Source: CAYUYM01 sp964449305
Lineage (GTDB): Bacteria > Bacteroidota > Ignavibacteria > SZUA-365 > CAYQST01
Length of the DNA stretch: 40,912 nucleotides
Direction: 5' to 3'
Assembly: GCA_964449305.1 (NCBI GenBank)
Contig: CAYUYM010000012.1
Coordinates: 1-40,912 of the forward strand
Below, piece by piece: positions 33,805 to 40,912 of this stretch; the first letter of the stretch is position 1; each line of letters starts with the position of its first letter. The notes under the pieces were generated by a model. The model did not search any database and had not been told where the DNA came from. It worked only from the letters and a program-made list of their open reading frames with translations. The position numbers were made by a program, and so were the translations under genes.

Positions 33805-35751
33805 ATGTCCACCCACCTGATCCTCACGGCGATCATTCTTGGCGTCGCATTGGCGGTGTCATACGGCAGCGCTTCCGCCCCATCGGCCAGGCCCCTCCGT
33901 CTGCGCGTGCTCTTCACGCACGATCTGCACTCGGCACTGCTCCCACGGCGGGTCGAATCCGCCGACGGCACGATCACCTCGGAAGGGGGATTCGCCCGTC
34001 TTGCCCACATCATCCGCTCCATCACCGCCTCCGCAACCACGCCGCTGATCACCGTCGATGCGGGTGACTTCAGCTCGGGCACGCCGTTCCACATCCTCTA
34101 CGACAGCCATGCCACGGAACTGCGCCTGCTCGGGGCCCTCGGATACGACGCCGCCACATTCGGGAACCATGACTTCGATTTCGGACCCTCGGTCGTCGCC
34201 CGCATGCTCCGCACCGCCCGGAACAGCGCCAATCCGTTGCCGTTGCTCATCGCATCCAACATGGACTTCGGTCCCGACGGTGATGGGGATTGTGTTCTGA
34301 AACGGGCATTCAGCGAGACTGGCGTGGTGGAGCACACTGTCATCGTACGGCAGGGGGTCCGCATCGGCCTCTTCGCCCTGATGGGACGTGATGCCGCGGA
34401 GGTGATGAACTCGATCGCTCCCGTCTCCTTCCCCGATCCCGTCGCAACGGCCCGGCGCATCGCCGATCACCTCCGGACAGTGGAGCATGCCGACATCGTC
34501 ATCTGCCTGTCCCACTGCGGCAGTGCACCCGGCATCGTCGTTTCGGAGGACGAACCCCTTGCCGAGGCTGTGCCCGGCATCGACCTCATCATCAGCGGCC
34601 ACAGCCACACCCTCCTCGACCACCCCCGCATCATCGGCAGCACCGCCATCGTCGCGGCGGGCGCGCATGGCGCCAACCTCGGTGATGTGACGCTCGAACG
34701 AGGCACCGACGGCCGTTGGACTGTCGCGGCGTATGACCTCCATCATGTGGGACCAGAGACCCCGGAAGCCGCTGACGTCCGGGACAGCATCGTCCAATTC
34801 CAGGAACACATCGACCGTGAGTGCTTTGCGCTCTACGGTTATTCCCACAGCCAGGTGCTCGCCCGAGCCGCCTTTTCGCTCCAACCCCGGGGGACCTTCG
34901 AGGCTCATGCCCTCGAATCCGGCCTCGGGGATCTCATCGCCGACGCGTGCAGGCATGCCGTTCGCATGGCGGAGGGTGCATCCCATCGCCACGTCCACGT
35001 CGCCCTGCTTGGTCAGGGCCTCATCCGGGAAGCGCTTCTGAAGGGCCCCATCACCGTGGGTGACGTCTTCCGCGTTCTCTCCCTCGGACTTGGTCCCGAT
35101 GGACTTCCGGGATACTCCCTCGTGGTATCCACCATCACCGGCGCCGATCTCAAGACCATCCTCGAAGTGGAGTCGTCCATCGCCCCGTCACGCGCCGATG
35201 TTCATTTCCAGGTGTCCGGCGTGCGTTTCGTGTACAATCCCAACCGGGTGTATTTCGATCGGATCCGCTCCATCGACGTGGAGGAGGCCGATGGGACGTG
35301 GCGCCCGCTGGACCGCTCCCGGCTGTACCGCATCTGCCTCAACAATTACATGATCAGCATGGTGAGCATGCTCGAGTCACGCACCTACGGCATCCTCACA
35401 GCCGACTTCCGCGATTCCACCGACAGGGTGATCGACGACTACAGTCGTTGCACGGTGACACTCGCATGCCCGGATTCCGTGCCCCGCGCGTGCAAGGAAT
35501 GGCAGGCGCTTGCGATGTACCTCGCATCCTTCCCCGACACTGATGGCGACGGCATCCCGGACATCCCGGAACGCTATTCGCGGCCCGCGGGGCGCATTAC
35601 TGTGGAGGCATCCTGGAATCCGGTCAAGCTCATCCAGGGTGCGACATGGATCACCTACACCTTTCTTGCACTCGGCCTGGGCGTGGGTGTGGCTGTTGCC
35701 GGTGGTGTACGATGGATGATACGACAGGTGAGGCGCATCCGGAAGGATTGA
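33805..35751 (+). CDS. UshA-type 5'-nucleotidase/metallophosphoesterase with C-terminal membrane anchor
   Basis: 648 aa. An N-terminal signal sequence (residues 1-25) precedes a calcineurin-like metallophosphoesterase domain. Metal ligands are in FTHDLHSAL (Asp40, His42), VDAGDF (Asp85), GNHDFDFG (Asn121, His122), SHCG and SGHSHTLL. The C-terminal 5'-nucleotidase domain (about 350-560) starts near LESGLGDLIADACRHAV and binds the nucleotide. The last ~40 residues are a membrane span followed by RQVRRIRKD, so the enzyme is anchored with its tail on the cytoplasmic side, unlike soluble UshA. It would dephosphorylate extracytoplasmic nucleotides to nucleosides. The gene is divergent from the purine catabolic operon, which suggests a joint role in nucleotide scavenging. 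Confidence 0.9.
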   Translation: MSTHLILTAIILGVALAVSYGSASAPSARPLRLRVLFTHDLHSALLPRRVESADGTITSEGGFARLAHIIRSITASATTPLITVDAGDFSSGTPFHILYDSHATELRLLGALGYDAATFGNHDFDFGPSVVARMLRTARNSANPLPLLIASNMDFGPDGDGDCVLKRAFSETGVVEHTVIVRQGVRIGLFALMGRDAAEVMNSIAPVSFPDPVATARRIADHLRTVEHADIVICLSHCGSAPGIVVSEDEPLAEAVPGIDLIISGHSHTLLDHPRIIGSTAIVAAGAHGANLGDVTLERGTDGRWTVAAYDLHHVGPETPEAADVRDSIVQFQEHIDRECFALYGYSHSQVLARAAFSLQPRGTFEAHALESGLGDLIADACRHAVRMAEGASHRHVHVALLGQGLIREALLKGPITVGDVFRVLSLGLGPDGLPGYSLVVSTITGADLKTILEVESSIAPSRADVHFQVSGVRFVYNPNRVYFDRIRSIDVEEADGTWRPLDRSRLYRICLNNYMISMVSMLESRTYGILTADFRDSTDRVIDDYSRCTVTLACPDSVPRACKEWQALAMYLASFPDTDGDGIPDIPERYSRPAGRITVEASWNPVKLIQGATWITYTFLALGLGVGVAVAGGVRWMIRQVRRIRKD

Positions 35752-35793
35752 CCTGAGGCCATGATTTCCTCTGACGTGCCCTGCCCGGGTGCA

Positions 35794-35814
35794 TGCACGA
35801 GCGTCCTTCGTGCA
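35794..35814. terminator. Small hairpin between convergent genes (possible terminator)
   Basis: TGCACGA (35794-35800) and TCGTGCA (35808-35814) form a perfect 7-bp stem with a 7-nt loop in the 105-bp gap between the convergent 5'-nucleotidase gene (ends 35751) and the gene ending at 35857. There is no T-run on either side, so the assignment is weak. Confidence 0.3.
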
Positions 35815-35856
35815 CATGGGACACACGTTTCTCCCACTCGCATCAATGAACAGAAA

Positions 35857-38118
35857 TCACTTCTTCAGACGCACCACCCTGAATCCCACATCGGAGAACC
35901 GATCCGTCGGGTAGTTCCCACTCCGGCGTGCGGAGCGGCAGAAATCGGCGCTGCCGGCCCAGGAGCCGCCACGGACCACGCGGGGGCCTCCCGTGTCGGG
36001 GCCTGTCGGGTCGGTGGCAGGTGATGCCGGATACCAGCCCGGATCGAATCGGTCCCAGCACCATTCGAACACATTGCCGTGCAGGTCGAACAGACCGAAG
36101 GCGTTCGGCAGTCTCCCCCCCACCTTCTGCGAACCGCCCGCCGCGTTTCCACAATACCACCCGGCGCGATCCAACACCTGATCCAGCGGATCGCAACTTG
36201 GTTCGGTCATGTTCCCCGTCCAAAAATCCGTCGCCGTGCCCGCGCGGCACAGATATTCCCACTCGGCCTCCGTCGGCAGACGGAATCCCGTGGCGTTGAA
36301 ATCACAGATGACGGAATCGCCGATGATACGATAACAGGTGTCGAGCTTCTGCTGGACGGACAGGCGGTTGCAGAACTCCACCGCCTCGATCCAGCGCACA
36401 CTCTCCACCGGCAGACTGTCGCTCCGGAAGTGGCTCGGGTTCGTCCCCATCACCGCCATCCATTGGGCCTGCGTCACCTCGGTGCGCATCACCATGAGCG
36501 GCCGTGTCAGTTCCACCGTGTGGACTGGCAGCTCCTCGGCAAACCCCGCCCCTGTCTGATCGCCCATGCGGAAGCTGCCCGCCGGGATCTCTGCAAAGTC
36601 CTCGAGGTAGGGCACGGGCATGTGCGCCGTTGCGCGCAGCAGGCAGAGGCTGCTCGGCGTCCGGGGCACACGCCAGGAGGTGGACAGCCCCGAGGCGGTG
36701 TCGGCGATGAGGCGCCAGCTCGCTCCGCGGTCGGTTGAATACTCGAGCTTCACCTTTTCGTCCGGCGGCACATTGTCCCACTCCAGGATCTCGTCGCTGC
36801 CGACCACGAACACATTCCCGCCGTTCGGGCGCCGGACGCGCACAGTGATGCGTGGCTGGCTCTTCCCGCGCCAGCCGCCGTCGGCATAGAAATTCCGGCC
36901 CATGCAGGCCTCGCCGTGCACGGTGAACATGCTGAAGGCATAGGCGGAATCGCCGGGCGCGAACTCGATGCTGATGGTCCGTGACTGCCCCACGGCAAGC
37001 GGGAAGGGAAGCGGGCCGCCGGTGTCGACGATGCGGAAGCGCGCGTCGGTGCCGGTGATGCTGTCCACACGGGCCGGGCGGCCGACCGCCGTCATCGTCA
37101 CATCGTGGCGCGACACGGTGCCGGGAGTGACCTCCCCGAAATGCACGGAACTCGACGGGGTCCATGCAAGCTGTGGCACTGCCGCGATGGGGACCGTGTA
37201 GTGCACGGTGTCGCGGGCAGGAGGGCTGGGCACGCTGAAGGCCGCGTCATGCGACATGTCGCAGCCGTCGGAGAGCCACTCCACCTCACAGGGCTCGCCT
37301 CCCTGCGCCGTCCGGAGGATGTGCCGATAGATGTCGACGATCTCCAGCTCGGTCTGGACATTCTCGAACCACAGCCCGCCGGTGGCCTCGCACATGGCCT
37401 GCACCTCGGGAGGTGCCACCATGCCGATCATCACCGCATGTATGACGACGCCCAGCTGGCGCGCCCGTGCGATGATGGCCGCCTGGTCGGGGGGATCATT
37501 GGGTTGCCCATCGGAAAGGAACACGATCACCTTCGCCGAGCGCCCGGTGGCGATCACGTCGAAGGCACCCGTGGGCGAACCGAGCAGCGCGGCGTTGTAG
37601 TCCGTCAGACCGCCCACCGTGAGCCCCGCCACAGCGGCCAGCAGGGCCGTGCTGTCGGTGCGGAAATCGCTGACGATCACCGAGCGGTCGGTGAAACTCG
37701 TGATGGCACATTCGGAATTCCCCAGTGCCATCGATCGGATCCATACGCGCGCGGCGGCACGTGCCATGGTGATGCCATCGCCACGCATCGACCCGGACAC
37801 ATCCATCACCAGCACCGACGAGATCGGCGTGGGGGGATCGATCGGCGGGCAGCTCACTCGCTGGACGACGCGCGGAACACCACCCTCGGTCACAAGGATG
37901 TCACCCACGCCGAGTCCGTTCACCGGGGCGCCAGTGGCATCGAAGGCGAAGAAGCGTGCCTTCACCAGCGGGAACACCGTCGCATCGACATCGAAGACAC
38001 TCAACGATTGCGCTGCCGCCCATGACACAGGCAGCACCGCAGCAGCCACAAGGAATGCCAGCACCACAAGGAAGCGGAACCTCCGCGCGCAGGAAGACCA
38101 ATCCAACGTCGTGGACAT
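35857..38118 (-). CDS. Exported von Willebrand A / formylglycine-generating-enzyme-like fusion protein
   Basis: 753 aa from the ATG at 38118, the first start after the palindromic repeat; the open frame upstream only translates the repeat (the VIPAKAGIH pattern). The signal peptide spans residues ~10-37 (ending SWAAAQ). A short domain (38-98) precedes a VWA domain (about 100-285) with a complete MIDAS start, DVSGSM (Asp106, Ser108, Ser110), and VIVFLSDGQPND. Two Ig-like segments follow (about 310-500). The FGE-sulfatase (SUMF1-like) domain is at about 510-753: AGSFRMGDQ, TEVTQAQWMAVMG, RLPTEAEWEYLCRAG, NVFEWCWD, RVVRGGSW and GFRVVR. GldJ and GldK of the T9SS also carry FGE-like domains, so a surface or secretion-related structural role is possible. 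Enzymatic formylglycine formation is doubtful. Confidence 0.85.
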   Translation of the reverse strand: MSTTLDWSSCARRFRFLVVLAFLVAAAVLPVSWAAAQSLSVFDVDATVFPLVKARFFAFDATGAPVNGLGVGDILVTEGGVPRVVQRVSCPPIDPPTPISSVLVMDVSGSMRGDGITMARAAARVWIRSMALGNSECAITSFTDRSVIVSDFRTDSTALLAAVAGLTVGGLTDYNAALLGSPTGAFDVIATGRSAKVIVFLSDGQPNDPPDQAAIIARARQLGVVIHAVMIGMVAPPEVQAMCEATGGLWFENVQTELEIVDIYRHILRTAQGGEPCEVEWLSDGCDMSHDAAFSVPSPPARDTVHYTVPIAAVPQLAWTPSSSVHFGEVTPGTVSRHDVTMTAVGRPARVDSITGTDARFRIVDTGGPLPFPLAVGQSRTISIEFAPGDSAYAFSMFTVHGEACMGRNFYADGGWRGKSQPRITVRVRRPNGGNVFVVGSDEILEWDNVPPDEKVKLEYSTDRGASWRLIADTASGLSTSWRVPRTPSSLCLLRATAHMPVPYLEDFAEIPAGSFRMGDQTGAGFAEELPVHTVELTRPLMVMRTEVTQAQWMAVMGTNPSHFRSDSLPVESVRWIEAVEFCNRLSVQQKLDTCYRIIGDSVICDFNATGFRLPTEAEWEYLCRAGTATDFWTGNMTEPSCDPLDQVLDRAGWYCGNAAGGSQKVGGRLPNAFGLFDLHGNVFEWCWDRFDPGWYPASPATDPTGPDTGGPRVVRGGSWAGSADFCRSARRSGNYPTDRFSDVGFRVVRLKK

Positions 38119-38120
38119 TG

Positions 38121-38151
38121 CATGGATTCCCGCCTTCGCGGGAATGACGGA
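38121..38151. repeat. Palindromic intergenic repeat, copy 2
   Basis: The core ATTCCCGCCTTCGCGGGAAT (38126-38145) is an 8-bp stem with a CTTC loop, flanked by CATGG and GACGG exactly as at 13224-13258. It ends 2 nt before the ATG of the VWA-FGE gene, so it takes up the whole region where a ribosome-binding site would be. This type of element, giving VIPAKAGIH when translated, is seen in many bacterial genomes. Confidence 0.65.
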
Positions 38152-38195
38152 GGGACGCGCTCCACTGTCCACTGTCCACCGCCCCCTGTCCCCCA

Positions 38196-39662
38196 TCATT
38201 TCACCACCTCCATGACCCGGCACCGCGCCGTGGTGGCCGTCTGCAGAGTGATGACGTAGATGCCAGTCGGCAGCTCCGCGGCATCGAAGCGCACCGTGTG
38301 CCGCCCCCGCTCCATCGTGGCGTCAATGAGGACGGCCACACGGCGTCCGAGCATGTCCGACACCACAAGCTGCGCGGGGCCGGATTCGATGAGCTCGAAA
38401 TCGATGACGGTGGCCGCGTTGAAGGGGTTGGGGCGGTTCTGGAAGAGATCGATCCGGCCGGATGCGTCAACGAGACGCGCGCCTCCCTCGCGGCAGATGC
38501 CGTCGAGCGCGAAATGGCCGGGCTGGACGGTGAGCGTCACCATGCCATCCACGGCAGCGGTGTTGACGAGTTCGAGCGCGGTCTCCTCCGCATCGCCGAG
38601 TGTGGCGATGAAGCGCAGGTGCCGCAGCGAGCCGTCGGCGTCGGTGATGATGGGCAGGCTGTCCAGCAGGATGGTGCGGAAGCGGTTCGCCTGCGTGCCG
38701 CGCGGCGTGGCATCGAGCGGTGCGAGAAGCGAGGTGTTGAAGCGCAGCTCCGTGCTGATGCGCGTGGCCCCCGCCTCGCCCACACGGACCGTGTCGCGCA
38801 TGCGGATCGCCACATCCACCGTGTCACCGATGCGGGCGCGGAGGGAATCGATCCAGATGGTGGCCGAGCCGAGGATGTGCAGTCCCTCGCCATAGAGGTC
38901 CACCAGCGTCGGCGATCCCGCGGCGTCGTGGTCGAACCCGATGCGCCCCGACGTCCTCCCGACGCGTGTCGGCGCGAAGCGGAGGGTCATGCTGCGTGAC
39001 TGTCCGGGATCGAGTGTGAAGCCACCTCCGCCTGACACGATGATGAACTGCGTGCTGTCCGGACCGTGATGCCGCGTCTGCGACACGGTGAGCGGCGCCG
39101 TGCCGATGTTCCGGATGACGGCCGTGATCGTGGAGTCGCGGTGCTCGTTCACGGTGAGTGCCCCGAAATCCACGAGTGTGGTGTTCGCATCAATGCGCGG
39201 TTCCACGCCCTCGCCCTGGATCGAGGCGATGATCGTGTCCACCTGGGCATGGATCACGATGGTCGCACGCTTCACGCCCACCGAGGCGGCACGGAAGCGG
39301 AACTCGATGGCGCGGGGTGTGCCGACAGGCACGATGAACGGGGGATGGCCGGAGACGATGGAAAACAGCGCGGAGTCCGTGCCGGTGAAATACAGCGTGT
39401 CCACACGGACTGGGACACTGCCCATGTTGCGGAAGTACGCCGTGACCACGGAATCCTTCACCTTCCCCACCAGCGCCTGCCCCATGTCCACATCGGAGAC
39501 GGCGACAGTGGGCAGGACAATGGACCAGAGGGAGTCGGAGACATCCTGGTTCTGTGCACGGGCCGGGTGCACGAGCAGCACCAGCAGCAACGCAGGCAAC
39601 ACCCGGCGGACGTGGATGCACATCGAGCGCGTGCGCAGGGGCACCGGCCGGCTGTGGATCAT
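38196..39662 (-). CDS. Secreted choice-of-anchor-D protein with T9SS C-terminal sorting domain
   Basis: 488 aa from the ATG at 39662, which overlaps the upstream stop as ATGA; an internal ATG at 39623 (MCIHVRR) is an alternative start. The signal peptide ends near HPARAQ. Two tandem choice-of-anchor-D/ASPM-like Ig domains (about 55-240) each have the pattern of F-G/D-...NxGxxPxxV...G...F and end with a SIQGEG or DLYGEG strand. A cohesin-like segment (about 250-390, with a LRFNTSLL core) follows. The last ~80 residues, DLFQNRPNPFNAATVIDFEL to the end, are a T9SS type A sorting domain. It should be exported and then secreted by the T9SS. The VWA-FGE gene follows with an 80-nt gap that contains the palindromic repeat. 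Confidence 0.85.
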   Translation of the reverse strand: MIHSRPVPLRTRSMCIHVRRVLPALLLVLLVHPARAQNQDVSDSLWSIVLPTVAVSDVDMGQALVGKVKDSVVTAYFRNMGSVPVRVDTLYFTGTDSALFSIVSGHPPFIVPVGTPRAIEFRFRAASVGVKRATIVIHAQVDTIIASIQGEGVEPRIDANTTLVDFGALTVNEHRDSTITAVIRNIGTAPLTVSQTRHHGPDSTQFIIVSGGGGFTLDPGQSRSMTLRFAPTRVGRTSGRIGFDHDAAGSPTLVDLYGEGLHILGSATIWIDSLRARIGDTVDVAIRMRDTVRVGEAGATRISTELRFNTSLLAPLDATPRGTQANRFRTILLDSLPIITDADGSLRHLRFIATLGDAEETALELVNTAAVDGMVTLTVQPGHFALDGICREGGARLVDASGRIDLFQNRPNPFNAATVIDFELIESGPAQLVVSDMLGRRVAVLIDATMERGRHTVRFDAAELPTGIYVITLQTATTARCRVMEVVK

Positions 39663-40912
39663 CGCGACACCGTCACTCGTGTGCTGACACACGCCGAACC
39701 GCTCTGCAGCGTCAGGAGATGGACGCCGGCGGGAACGCCCCGCACGTCCAGGGAGTAGACGCCCGTCCCGTTGTCGGTGATGCGGGAGGTGAGCAGTCGT
39801 CGGCCGTGGACGGAGTGGATCGCGGCATCCACCTCGCCGGTGAGCGAGCCGGTTGGAACGGCCACATGCAGCACATCAACGGAGGGATTGGGCCACAGCC
39901 GCACGGCGATGGCGGCGGGCGCAACTGGACTGTCGGTGTGTGTGATGAAACGCGCATCGGCCATCACCTGCGGTCGCCCTCCCGCGATCAGCGAGTCGGC
40001 CGGATCGGTGATGTCGCGCACGATGATGCGGCGGGGATTGGTGGCGCCGAGTGTGACGCAGTAGCGCAGCGCTGTGCCGTTGTCGAAGAGCAGGGGGAAG
40101 GCGCCGACGGAATCCCGGATGGCGCTCTCGCGTGTGGCACCGATCCAGGCGCCCTGCGCGCGCGTGGCAAGGCGCACACGAGTTCCCTTCATCATGCCCG
40201 ACACGCTCCACGCCACGGTCACACCACCGGCAGGCGATGCAGCGACGACGGGATTGGCCGGGACATCCTGGGCACCCGAAGCCGGATCGAGCGTGCTCAC
40301 CACCATGTCGGTGACAGGCGAAGCGACCGGCCAGAAACCGTGCATGATGCGCGGCCGCACCATGGGCACACCACCGATCGTTTCACGCATCCCGGCGATC
40401 CAGGTCACATGCGCCGTGTCGTTCTGCAGAGCCACCGAGGGTGTGGAATGCGCCACGGAATTTGCGAGAGAGGACGACCACTGCACAGGGGTGCCGCCAT
40501 CGACGGAACAGTACAGGTGTGAAACGCCACTGCGCACATCCTCGAACATGAGCAGATCGTGCCCGGAGGAAGTGGTGAGTGTGGGATGACCGGAATGGGC
40601 CGTGGTGCCATCGATCACGGACGGCGTGCTCCACGTGGCGCCATTGTCTGCACTGAACGTTTCCATCAATCCCAGAACGCTGGCATAGACAACGCGGGCG
40701 ATGCCATCGCGGAAGCGGATGACCGGAGCGGGGAGCCCGTTGAACGGGGCGAAAAACGTGGTCGGGGAGATCTCCACGGCCGGTTTCCCGGGAATGGCGG
40801 TCATGATCCTGTAGGCGCCGTGGACGTTTTCCTGCCACACGACATGGAACGCCCCGTCGCCGCGGTCGGCAGGATCGAAGAACGCGACCGATGGCGCGGA
40901 GGCCGGGTATTC
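39659..40912 (-). CDS. Secreted beta-propeller-like protein with T9SS-type C-terminal domain (partial, N-terminus off the right edge)
   Basis: The frame is open from the right edge (40912) to a stop at 39659, leaving 417 residues of the C-terminal part. FSADNGATW and YCSVDGGT are Asp-box-like motifs. The spacing of strand-rich segments with VTWxxG and VAWSVSG patterns suggests a six- or seven-bladed sialidase/BNR-like propeller with no visible catalytic signature. The last ~85 residues (VRLWPNPSVDVLHVAVP through GVHLLTLQSG) are a T9SS type A sorting domain. Its stop overlaps the start of the next T9SS cargo gene by ATGA. Together with the genes at 38196 and 35857 it forms a set of secreted proteins that may be expressed and exported together. 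Confidence 0.75.
   Translation of the reverse strand, partial: EYPASAPSVAFFDPADRGDGAFHVVWQENVHGAYRIMTAIPGKPAVEISPTTFFAPFNGLPAPVIRFRDGIARVVYASVLGLMETFSADNGATWSTPSVIDGTTAHSGHPTLTTSSGHDLLMFEDVRSGVSHLYCSVDGGTPVQWSSSLANSVAHSTPSVALQNDTAHVTWIAGMRETIGGVPMVRPRIMHGFWPVASPVTDMVVSTLDPASGAQDVPANPVVAASPAGGVTVAWSVSGMMKGTRVRLATRAQGAWIGATRESAIRDSVGAFPLLFDNGTALRYCVTLGATNPRRIIVRDITDPADSLIAGGRPQVMADARFITHTDSPVAPAAIAVRLWPNPSVDVLHVAVPTGSLTGEVDAAIHSVHGRRLLTSRITDNGTGVYSLDVRGVPAGVHLLTLQSGSACVSTRVTVSR

Noticed and set aside
1..40912. CRISPR array, insertion sequence, prophage or integrase genes
   Set aside because: No regularly spaced repeats, transposase, integrase or phage structural genes were seen in the window.

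Overview
The window is a GC-rich chromosome segment from a bacterium of the Bacteroidota/Chlorobiota side of the tree, most likely an Ignavibacteria or Kapabacteria-type lineage (inference, not proven). The evidence is indirect but consistent: GldL/GldM-type type IX secretion system (T9SS) genes, secreted proteins ending in T9SS-type C-terminal sorting domains, a FISUMP-domain protein, and Bacteroidetes-style promoters with a TAnnTTTG -7 box. Nearly everything is on the minus strand. Only a tRNA-Arg gene, proS and a 5'-nucleotidase gene are on the plus strand.

Layout. (1) 1-7281, minus: an expanded T9SS motor/secretion locus. In transcription order it holds a degenerate GldL-like protein, a degenerate GldM-like protein, a second GldM-like protein, a GldL-like protein with intact intramembrane glutamates, a third GldM-like protein, and an exported protein in the gldN position that runs off the left edge. 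A TetR-family regulator gene (7494-8117) lies just upstream. Its own promoter dyad matches two tandem 15-bp dyads in front of the gldL-like operon, so it may control secretion. (2) 8240-10310, plus: tRNA-Arg(CCU) with its promoter, then proS and a strong hairpin terminator. (3) 10343-17014, minus: secreted proteins (an Asp-box beta-propeller with a T9SS tail, a FISUMP-domain protein, a large exported protein of unknown function, a second Asp-box protein). (4) 17019-22021, minus: envelope genes (murA, an MlaE-type permease, a radical SAM/SPASM protein, a class I methyltransferase, a membrane glycosyltransferase), tightly spaced or overlapping.

(5) 22082-33608, minus: a seven-gene, translationally coupled operon: xdhA, xdhB, a dihydropyrimidine dehydrogenase-like flavoprotein, an SsnA-type aminohydrolase, a YgeY-type M20 hydrolase, a threonine-synthase-like PLP enzyme and a hydantoinase. 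It strongly resembles the Escherichia coli xdh/yge/ssnA/hyuA purine (urate/xanthine) catabolic cluster, but with different enzymes in two slots and no carbamoyltransferase or carbamate kinase. A membrane-anchored UshA-type 5'-nucleotidase is divergently transcribed from it (33805-35751), and could supply nucleosides to the pathway.

(6) 35857-40912, minus: three secreted proteins. These are a von Willebrand A plus formylglycine-generating-enzyme-like fusion, a choice-of-anchor-D protein with a T9SS tail, and a partial propeller-like protein with a T9SS-type tail at the right edge. Two copies of a covarying palindromic repeat sit upstream of minus-strand genes at 13224 and 38121.
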